From: Shewanella glacialimarina
Lineage (GTDB): Bacteria > Pseudomonadota > Gammaproteobacteria > Enterobacterales > Shewanellaceae
Direction: 5' to 3'
Assembly: GCF_020511155.1 (NCBI RefSeq)
Contig: NZ_CP041216.1
Span: 3,224,001-3,288,000, forward strand
DNA length: 64,000 nucleotides
Position numbers and translations under genes: made by a program. The number at the start of each line of letters is the position of its first letter. Position 1 is the first letter of the stretch. Positions 57,951 to 64,000 of this stretch are shown here, piece after piece. Under the pieces are notes generated by a model. It saw only the letters and a program-made list of their open reading frames with translations, had not been told where the DNA came from and ran no database searches.

Positions 57951-58301
57951 TTACTCAACGATCAACATGCCTTTATACATTTGCATCTGACAATGAAATG
58001 GATATTCGCCCTTTTCCAGTGCTGGTAACGCTATCGTCGTGGGTTTATCCAGCGCTAAATCCTGGCTAATCTCTAAGTCGGGTAGTAAGACGGTGGCTGA
58101 ACATCCGGATTTATCTTGGCGTAAAAAGGTTATTTCTGTAGGTGTATTAGCCGCTATCTTAATTCGTGCTGGCGTATACACCCCGTCTTTAACCAGTATA
58201 GATGTGCTAGCGTCAACCTTAGTTTCATTTGATGGTTTATATAACCAAAACCACCAAATAATAAAACCGATTAATGCGATACACAGTAAATTGATTAACA
58301 T
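57951..58301 (-). CDS. Membrane-anchored cupredoxin-domain protein
   Basis: A 116-residue protein: an N-terminal membrane segment (LINLLCIALIGFIIWWFWLY), then a cupredoxin domain (about 35-116) with GVYTPARIKIAANTPTEITFLRQDKSGC and the copper-site loop YPFHCQMQMYKGMLIVE. It starts 10 bases after the ATPase gene, with GGAGG ahead, so it belongs to the merR-copA operon. It probably hands copper to or from the ATPase at the periplasmic face; that role is inferred. Confidence 0.88.
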   Translation of the reverse strand: MLINLLCIALIGFIIWWFWLYKPSNETKVDASTSILVKDGVYTPARIKIAANTPTEITFLRQDKSGCSATVLLPDLEISQDLALDKPTTIALPALEKGEYPFHCQMQMYKGMLIVE

Positions 58302-58311
58302 CTTGAGCCTC

Positions 58312-60558
58312 CTAGTGTTCTTTAGCTTTAAACAAACGTAAGCGGTTAGCGTTACTCACGACTGTCAGTGATGAAAAGGCCATCGCCGCGCCGGCAATCA
58401 CTGGGTTTAGCAAAATACCAAACACTGGATAAAGCACACCTGCCGCGAGGGGAATACCCGCGACGTTATAAATAAATGCGCCAAACAAGTTTTGTTTAAT
58501 GTTGCGCAGCGTTGCTTTACTAATGGCTATCGCATCGGCTAAACCATGAAGAGAGCCGCGCATTAAGGTAATATCAGCGCTTTCTATCGCAACATCTGTG
58601 CCTGTACCAATAGCAAAGCCGACATCCGCTAAGGCTAACGCTGGAGCGTCATTAATGCCATCACCGGTCATACCAACCACTTCATTTTGTTGCTGAAGTT
58701 CAGCGACTTTTTTGGCTTTATCTTCTGGCATAACTTCGGCGAAAAAGTCATCAATACCGACTTTTTTAGCCACAGCGGCTGCGGTCGCGCTATTATCTCC
58801 GGTTAACATAATCACTTTGATGCCACTGTCTTTGAGTCTCGCAATCGCTTCGATTGAATCAGACTTTATCGGATCTGATACTGCAATAATGGCCAACAAC
58901 TGCCCTGCAAGTGCCAAATACATCGGTGTTTTAGCCTCTTCCGCTAATACCTGGGCTTTAGCTTCATGGAGACCAATATCAATGTGTTTGTCTTGCATTA
59001 ATTTGAGATTACCAAACAATAATGTTTGTCCATCAACCTGCGCCTCTACACCTTTGCCAGAAATGGCAGTAAAGTGGTCAGTATTGATCGCATCAATACC
59101 TCTAGCACGCGCACTTTCAACAATGGCTTGGGCTAATGGGTGTTCTGAGTGACTTTCAATCCCAGCAGATAAAGCAAGGACCTGCTCTTCACTGTCGGCA
59201 TTAACCAAAATAATATCGGTAACTTGCGGTTTACCTTCGGTAATGGTGCCGGTTTTATCTAAAATCATGGCGGTGATTTTAGACGCAGTTTGCAATGCTT
59301 CACCGTTACGAATTAGCACACCCGACTCAGCCGCCTTACCCACACCGACCATGACCGACATTGGTGTGGCCAGTCCTAGCGCACAAGGGCAAGCAATAAT
59401 TAATACTGTTGTTGCAGACACGATGGCAAATACGCTCGATGGTTCAGGACCAAAGTTAAACCACACCATGGCACTGACAATAGCGATGATCATAATGGCT
59501 GGCACAAAGTAAGCGGCTATGACATCAGCTAAACGACCGATCGGCGGCTTAGAGTTTTGCGCCCGTTTGACCATACTAATAATGCGCGCCAGTGCGGTAT
59601 CTTTACCAACACGAGTAGCTTTAAATATGATTGATCCAGACTTATTCAAAGTACCGGTTACAACGTTGTCATCAACAGCTTTTTCAACCGGCATTGGCTC
59701 ACCGGTCAACATTGACTCATCAATGGTACTTTTACCTTCAATAACAACCCCATCGACTGGGATTTTTTCGCCAGGACGAACTCTTACGTGATCGTTAAGT
59801 AATACATGAGCAATATCGATGTCGACATCTTTTCCATCACGGATAACTCGAGCCGTTTTAGCTTGCAGGCCAATAAGACGCTTAATGGCTTCAGAGGTCT
59901 TACCGCGCGCTTTCACTTCTAGTGCTAAACCAAGATTAATTAACCCAATAATCATGGCAGTCGCTTCAAAGTAAACATGCCTTGCCATCTCAGGAAACCA
60001 CTGCGGAAATGCCACAATTAACATCGAATATATCCAAGCCGTTCCTGTTCCTAAGGCGATGAGGGTATCCATATTGGCGTTATGGTTTAAAAAAGATTTC
60101 CAAGCACCAATATAAAAATGCCTACCGGAGATCAGCATAATGGCAAGAGTAACTACACCAACCAGTCCCCACACCACTTGCTCTGATAGGCTTGATACCG
60201 TCATTTCGCCAATAAAAAGTCCATAAACCATCAACGGAATACCGACTGATAAGGCGATAATGGTATGGCGTAATAGACTTTTATAATGCTGTAAATCAGC
60301 CTGCTCTTTTTCGTTCATGGCATCTTCTGCCGACTCAGCTTGGATTTGAGTGGCGTTATAACCGGCACTTTCTACCGCTTTTATAATCAACTCGGCAGCA
60401 GCTTTACCCTTAACCAGTACCGTTCTGTCGGCAAAGTTCATCTCGGCCGAATCAACGCCTTGCACGCTGTTAATCGCTTTTTCAATTTTGCCCACACAAC
60501 TCGCGCAGCCTGCTCCGAGAATATTGAGCTGCATAGTTGAGTGTGTTGTGTTCTCCAT
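58312..60558 (-). CDS. copA: Cu(I)-exporting P1B-type ATPase CopA
   Basis: Pumps Cu(I) (possibly Ag(I)) from cytoplasm to periplasm. The 748-residue protein has one N-terminal heavy-metal domain ([15 protein letters not shown]), the actuator motif [10 protein letters not shown], the membrane metal site [10 protein letters not shown] (about 390), the phosphorylation motif [11 protein letters not shown], the SEHPLAQAI site and [11 protein letters not shown]. This fits P1B-1. It overlaps merR by one base (TAATG) and is followed by the cupredoxin gene. It is distinct from the multicopper oxidase also called CopA. Confidence 0.96.
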   Translation of the reverse strand: MENTTHSTMQLNILGAGCASCVGKIEKAINSVQGVDSAEMNFADRTVLVKGKAAAELIIKAVESAGYNATQIQAESAEDAMNEKEQADLQHYKSLLRHTIIALSVGIPLMVYGLFIGEMTVSSLSEQVVWGLVGVVTLAIMLISGRHFYIGAWKSFLNHNANMDTLIALGTGTAWIYSMLIVAFPQWFPEMARHVYFEATAMIIGLINLGLALEVKARGKTSEAIKRLIGLQAKTARVIRDGKDVDIDIAHVLLNDHVRVRPGEKIPVDGVVIEGKSTIDESMLTGEPMPVEKAVDDNVVTGTLNKSGSIIFKATRVGKDTALARIISMVKRAQNSKPPIGRLADVIAAYFVPAIMIIAIVSAMVWFNFGPEPSSVFAIVSATTVLIIACPCALGLATPMSVMVGVGKAAESGVLIRNGEALQTASKITAMILDKTGTITEGKPQVTDIILVNADSEEQVLALSAGIESHSEHPLAQAIVESARARGIDAINTDHFTAISGKGVEAQVDGQTLLFGNLKLMQDKHIDIGLHEAKAQVLAEEAKTPMYLALAGQLLAIIAVSDPIKSDSIEAIARLKDSGIKVIMLTGDNSATAAAVAKKVGIDDFFAEVMPEDKAKKVAELQQQNEVVGMTGDGINDAPALALADVGFAIGTGTDVAIESADITLMRGSLHGLADAIAISKATLRNIKQNLFGAFIYNVAGIPLAAGVLYPVFGILLNPVIAGAAMAFSSLTVVSNANRLRLFKAKEH

Positions 60559-61028
60559 TACTTAATCTCCCTTAACATCAATTTGATATTGTCATGTTGA
60601 GCAACGCTTGATTTAGAGCTGTCAGTTTGATTTGTACCTTCAATCAAGTTACAAACCATGTTTCCTGTCGGCAAGTTATCTGCCATGGTTGACCATTGCT
60701 CAACGGCTTGTGAAAGCCTTGCTCTTAGTTTGACCATTTCATTAAATTGCTGCTGTGTTTCATCCAGCTTTTGTTTCACTAATGCCCGCACAAGATGACA
60801 GGCACTTTCACCGTGGTCGGTCTTAAAAAAAATCACTTTAATTTCATCAACTGAAAAATCAAGCTTACGAGCGCTTAAGATAAATTGCATACGCGACTTA
60901 TCCTCACCGTTATAAATTTTATAACCATTAACGGGCGATTTATTGGGATTAAGCAGTCCAATACGTGTGTAAAAGCGCACTGTGTCGGCGGTGATACTTA
61001 ATTCATTAGCAAGTTGATTCACTTTCAT
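60558..61028 (-). CDS. MerR-family copper-responsive regulator
   Basis: A 156-residue regulator controlling the copA ATPase operon. The start at 61028 ([26 protein letters not shown]) has GGAGG four bases ahead. The helix-turn-helix is at about 3-20, the coiled coil at about 80-120. The effector loop has Cys in [13 protein letters not shown] and later NMVCNLIEG; the arrangement differs from the CxxxxxxxxxC loop of classic CueR, so it may be a CadR/PbrR- or CueR2-like branch. A MerR-type promoter lies just upstream. Metal specificity is inferred from the operon. Confidence 0.87.
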   Translation of the reverse strand: MKVNQLANELSITADTVRFYTRIGLLNPNKSPVNGYKIYNGEDKSRMQFILSARKLDFSVDEIKVIFFKTDHGESACHLVRALVKQKLDETQQQFNEMVKLRARLSQAVEQWSTMADNLPTGNMVCNLIEGTNQTDSSKSSVAQHDNIKLMLREIK

Positions 61029-61068
61029 ATTGCCTCCCAAAGCTAGCATTAAACATTACACTAACTTG

Positions 61069-61099
61069 ACTATAAACCTATGTGTTACACACAGGTCAA
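61069..61099 (-). promoter_or_regulatory. MerR-type promoter/operator of the merR-copA-cupredoxin operon
   Basis: Minus-strand -35 TTGACC (61094-61099) and -10 TATAGT (61069-61074) are separated by 19 bases, the long spacing bent by activated MerR proteins. The spacer carries a dyad (ACCTGTGTG with a near-inverse ACATAGGT). It lies about 40 bases before the merR start, so the regulator controls its own operon. Confidence 0.85.
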
Positions 61100-61155
61100 G
61101 CAAGGTTTGAATATTAAAATAATAGGGCGCATTTGAGCGCCCTATTATTAGAAGC

Positions 61156-61590
61156 TTACTGCTGCATCATTTTAGTATGTTGTTTCATGATGATAGCCAT
61201 TAACTCTTGGTGATTAACTAACTTAACGGTTTCACCTTTAATAGTCGCGCTTTCTAATGTTATAAACGGTGATTTGATAAAGTTTTTTGCATTTTTAGAA
61301 GATAAAATATCTTTGGTATACACTTGAATATCTTCATCTTTAGATAGATTTAAGCTCCAATATAGCGAGTCTGATTTAATAGAATTAGTATCATCAGGCC
61401 CAGAGGAGAACACTTCATAAAACTGTAATTCAATTAAATGTTGACCAGAAGAAACCTCTAATTGGCTTTTATTTAATACCGGTTTTCCATCGATAGCAGT
61501 AAAAATCAAATAATCTGGTAATGAGATAGTGGCAGCCATTGATGCTGAGCTGGCTAAAGATAGTAATGAGATAGCAATAAATTTTTTCAT
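61156..61590 (-). CDS. DUF2057 family secreted protein
   Basis: A 144-residue exported protein of the DUF2057 (YccT-like) family: signal peptide KKFIAISLLSLASSASMAAT, then the family opening ISLPDYLIFTAIDGKPVLN and a conserved GQHLIELQFYEVF segment. Relatives have been linked to envelope phenotypes, but no activity is known. It lies downstream of the second Cys-rich protein and upstream of merR on the same strand; whether it belongs to the copper block by function is unclear. Confidence 0.8.
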   Translation of the reverse strand: MKKFIAISLLSLASSASMAATISLPDYLIFTAIDGKPVLNKSQLEVSSGQHLIELQFYEVFSSGPDDTNSIKSDSLYWSLNLSKDEDIQVYTKDILSSKNAKNFIKSPFITLESATIKGETVKLVNHQELMAIIMKQHTKMMQQ

Positions 61591-61607
61591 AATAAACTCC
61601 GTTAGCT

Positions 61608-61636
61608 TTTTGATGCTGATAATGGCAGCATCAAAA
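61608..61636 (-). other. 11-base perfect hairpin upstream of the DUF2057 gene
   Basis: TTTTGATGCTG (61608-61618) pairs with CAGCATCAAAA (61626-61636). It lies 18 bases before the DUF2057 start and 41 bases after the Cys-rich gene. No T run follows, so it may be a partial terminator or a leader element. Confidence 0.5.
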
Positions 61637-61676
61637 TCTTTATTAATTAATGTAGATAACTGATTAAAATAAAAAA

Positions 61677-62099
61677 TTAAGCTGTAGGAGGTGGGTTTTG
61701 ACTTGATAGATCAGAAGGAGTTGAAACCCATAAAGGTAAGTTAACTTTGGTACTAGTGAGTAATATAGCGGTAAGCTCTATTCCAGAAAATAATATAAAG
61801 GCATTCGCTATAGCATGACAATGGCTAATACATTGACTCATATCACCTAAACAACAATTGGCGTCATTATCACAATCAGTGTCCATGATTACTGATTGAT
61901 TAGAGCTAATTTTTTGAAGAGAAGTAGTAGATTGTGAGGCTGACATGACCATTTCAGTAGGCATTGCTATTTCAGAAGATATCGTCAATTGTGAAGACTT
62001 AAGCATTTCATTAGACACAGCGAAGCTAGGCATCAATAACTGCCCTACTAGTGATAATATAATCGCTATATTTAACAAAACTCTTAGCATACATCTCAT
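61677..62099 (-). CDS. Second small secreted Cys-rich protein, CopL/DUF2946-like
   Basis: A 140-residue protein with an N-terminal hydrophobic segment (LLNIAIILSLVGQLLMPSFAV), a Met/Ser-rich stretch, and the cluster DCDNDANCCLGDMSQCISHCHA, likely to bind metal. A second hydrophobic segment follows, and the end is SSQNPPPTA. Length, layout and Pro-rich tail parallel the protein at 57179-57553, though direct identity is low. It marks the outer edge of the copper block, beside the TauE gene. Confidence 0.6.
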   Translation of the reverse strand: MRCMLRVLLNIAIILSLVGQLLMPSFAVSNEMLKSSQLTISSEIAMPTEMVMSASQSTTSLQKISSNQSVIMDTDCDNDANCCLGDMSQCISHCHAIANAFILFSGIELTAILLTSTKVNLPLWVSTPSDLSSQNPPPTA

Positions 62100-62263
62100 C
62101 CACTAAAGCCAACATAACGACACAGTAGCAAAGTTATGCTCAACAAATAGCTACTTACCTCACAGTTAATTAAAAGTATAGAGATCCCTTTAATTAAAAC
62201 TCTGTGCATTGGCGCTATAAAGTGACATTTGATTAATATATTAATATCTGTTGGCTAATATCA

Positions 62264-63064
62264 TTAACTAAAAATCAATTTCAAACCTACTACCAACAAA
62301 AGACCTGCAAAGGCCTTTTTTAGTATTGGCGTAGGTAAGGTGCTCGCAGCTTTGACGCCAAAAGGGGCAAAAATCATTGAGCTAATGATAATACCGAATA
62401 ATGCCGGTAAATAAATGTAACCTAAGGTACCAGAGGGCAAATCAGGCGCATCAAAACCTGCAATGACATATCCCGTCGTTCCAGCGATAGCAATTAAAAA
62501 ACCGGTTGCCGAGGAGAAACCTACCGCTTGTTTCATTTGTAAACCGCAAACGGTTAAAAAGGGGACTAATAATACCCCGCCACCAATTCCCATCATACCT
62601 GCGACTAATGCGATTAAAATAGACACAATAAACAACACCCATGAAGGAGGTAGCTTACCTTCGCCTTTTGACTTAAAGGGAAATGCCATTTGAATGGCCA
62701 TCAATACCACAAAAATCGCAAAAGCTTGCTGTAGCTGATCCGATGGGATCATTTCTGACACAAAACCCGCTGACAATGCCCCTAGAACAATACCAGGGAA
62801 TATTGGTTTAAATAACGCCCAAGGAATGTTACCTCGTTTATGGTGCGCGGTTGCTGAAGATAAAGAGGTTAAAATAATGGTGCTCAATGACGTTGCAATA
62901 GCGACATGAGTTAATAGAGAAGAGTTAATGCCTACCCAAGGCAGAATATACAATAATGCGGGCACGATAATCAGCCCACCGCCAATACCTAATAATCCAG
63001 CCAAAAAACCTACAATTGCCCCTAATCCAAGACATATTGAAAAAACCAGTAACAAATTTTCCAA
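62264..63064 (-). CDS. TauE/SafE family sulfite/anion exporter-like permease
   Basis: Inner-membrane protein of 266 residues with two TauE/SafE repeats, each starting with a Gly-rich motif: VGFLAGLLGIGGGLIIVPALL (about 18-38) and VAGMMGIGGGVLLVPFL (about 155-172). About eight membrane segments. Substrate is unknown (sulfite, sulfonates or other anions in relatives). It lies 29 bases after ptsP on the same strand; in other Shewanella lgt and thyA follow it, but here the copper block does. Confidence 0.88.
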   Translation of the reverse strand: MENLLLVFSICLGLGAIVGFLAGLLGIGGGLIIVPALLYILPWVGINSSLLTHVAIATSLSTIILTSLSSATAHHKRGNIPWALFKPIFPGIVLGALSAGFVSEMIPSDQLQQAFAIFVVLMAIQMAFPFKSKGEGKLPPSWVLFIVSILIALVAGMMGIGGGVLLVPFLTVCGLQMKQAVGFSSATGFLIAIAGTTGYVIAGFDAPDLPSGTLGYIYLPALFGIIISSMIFAPFGVKAASTLPTPILKKAFAGLLLVVGLKLIFS

Positions 63065-63093
63065 GGTATTCCCTTAACATTGATAAATATAAA

Positions 63094-64000
63094 CTAGTGT
63101 AAAATATCTTCTAATTGATGTTGTTGAGTAAATTCAAACAGCACTTGTTTCACTTGGGTGGCATTAGAAACAGATAAACAAATTGTCAGTACTTGGTTTA
63201 ATTGGGAATGCGATACTCGTCGAAGAAGATAATTGATTCGCGCTAAACTCGCCTGGTTCATACTGAGCTTGGTGTATCCCATCGCCACTAATAAAAGCGC
63301 ACCATAGGGTTCACCTGCAAGCTCACCACAAACACTGACATCTAAATCATGCTGTAGGCACTCATCCAATGCGCGCTTTAGCGCCCTTAAAATACTGGGA
63401 TGATAGCTATCAAACAGTGAACTTACATTAGGATTATTACGATCTACAGCCAACAAGTATTGAGTTAAATCATTACTACCTACAGAGACAAAATCAACTC
63501 GCTTAGCCACATCATCTAACTGATACAGCAAAGCAGGAACCTCAAGCATCACACCAATTTTTGGTCGAGTCAGCATACTATTCAATTCAATATTCAACTC
63601 ATTATAAGCCTGATCAAGATATTCTATAGTTTGATCTATTTCATCTAGGTTACTGACCATAGGCAATAGAATTTGTAACTGTTTACCTTTACCACCCGCT
63701 TGTAACATCGCTCTTAATTGCATTAAAAACAACTCAGGATGATCAAGCGACAGCCTAATTCCTCGCCAGCCTAAAAAGGGATTGTCTTCTTTAATGGGGA
63801 AATACGGCAAGGGTTTATCTCCACCAACATCAAGTGTACGCATGACAACAGGGCGATCACCCGCTGCATTTAATACCCTTTGATAGACTTTAATCTGCTC
63901 TGCTTCGCTAGGGAATCGTTGATGCAACATAAAGGGAATTTCGGTGCGGTATAAGCCTATGCCATCGGCTCCATCAGCAATATCAGACTCAATCCCACTC
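63094..64000 (-). CDS. ptsP: Phosphoenolpyruvate-protein phosphotransferase PtsP (EI-Ntr), 3' part
   Basis: First enzyme of the nitrogen-related PTS, passing phosphate from PEP to NPr. The frame is open to the window edge, so the GAF domain and the phospho-His domain lie outside. Visible are GADGIGLYRTEIPFM, the PEP-binding motifs DVGGDKPLPYF and NPFLGWRGIRLSLDHPELF, IGVMLEVPALLY, DFVSVGSNDLTQYLLAVDRNN and the active-site Cys in LDVSVCGELAGEP. The C-terminus is complete. Confidence 0.95.
   Translation of the reverse strand, partial: SGIESDIADGADGIGLYRTEIPFMLHQRFPSEAEQIKVYQRVLNAAGDRPVVMRTLDVGGDKPLPYFPIKEDNPFLGWRGIRLSLDHPELFLMQLRAMLQAGGKGKQLQILLPMVSNLDEIDQTIEYLDQAYNELNIELNSMLTRPKIGVMLEVPALLYQLDDVAKRVDFVSVGSNDLTQYLLAVDRNNPNVSSLFDSYHPSILRALKRALDECLQHDLDVSVCGELAGEPYGALLLVAMGYTKLSMNQASLARINYLLRRVSHSQLNQVLTICLSVSNATQVKQVLFEFTQQHQLEDILH

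Overview
The window is a 64 kb piece of an AT-leaning gammaproteobacterial chromosome. Gene content and order (barA, recN, pgpA-thiL-nusB-rib genes-nrdR-glyA; ubiT/ubiUV; acpS-pdxJ-recO-era-rnc-lepB-lepA-rseCBA-rpoE; nadB; ygfX-sdhE; nhaR-nhaA; ptsP) point to a Shewanella or a close relative. This rests on recalled family and synteny knowledge, not on a search. I saw no rRNA gene, tRNA gene, CRISPR array, intact insertion sequence or prophage.

Layout. 1-6.7 kb: the 3' part of the hybrid sensor kinase barA, a YjaG-like gene, an AEC carrier, recN behind two LexA boxes, and an unknown membrane-anchored protein. 6.7-14.2 kb (minus strand): pgpA, thiL, nusB, the riboflavin genes ribH, ribBA (RibBX type), ribE and ribD, then nrdR and glyA. 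14.7-28 kb: ettA, a secreted PEGA-like unknown, an RND pump pair, a NYN-domain protein, a YbgC-like thioesterase, a GGDEF/EAL protein, an HDOD protein, and trhP with a YfhL-type ferredoxin. 28-35 kb: the PA2778/PA2779-type pair, divergent ubiT and ubiUV for oxygen-independent ubiquinone synthesis, a decayed DUF998 gene, a YjiH-type membrane protein and an Mpo1-like protein. 35.4-45 kb (minus strand): acpS-pdxJ-recO-era-rnc-lepB, lepA, and rpoE-rseABC behind a good sigma-E promoter. 45-51.4 kb: nadB, ygfX-sdhE, nhaR, a Rap1a/Tai-like secreted protein, nhaA, and a Vibrio-type thyA on the plus strand.

51.8-62.1 kb is a copper-resistance block on the minus strand, made of three parts. The first is DUF411-copA(multicopper oxidase)-copB-copC-copD-NTF2-like. 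The second is merR-copA(P-type ATPase)-cupredoxin, behind a textbook 19-bp-spacer MerR promoter. The third is two small Cys-rich CopL/DUF2946-like proteins plus a DUF2057 protein. The multicopper oxidase gene carries an in-frame TAA in its middle and is probably broken. A 194-bp MITE-like element with near-perfect inverted ends lies next to the cupredoxin stop codon. The window ends with a TauE/SafE permease and the 3' part of ptsP.

The block sits where lgt and thyA would be expected between the ptsP-TauE pair and nhaA. lgt is absent here and thyA points the other way, which suggests a rearrangement or replacement at this site.

The points most worth a second look are the interrupted multicopper oxidase, the lgt/thyA rearrangement, the MITE-like element, the 13-bp tandem repeats after copB, the DUF998 remnant, the PA2778/PA2779 pair and the Rap1a-like orphan beside nhaA.
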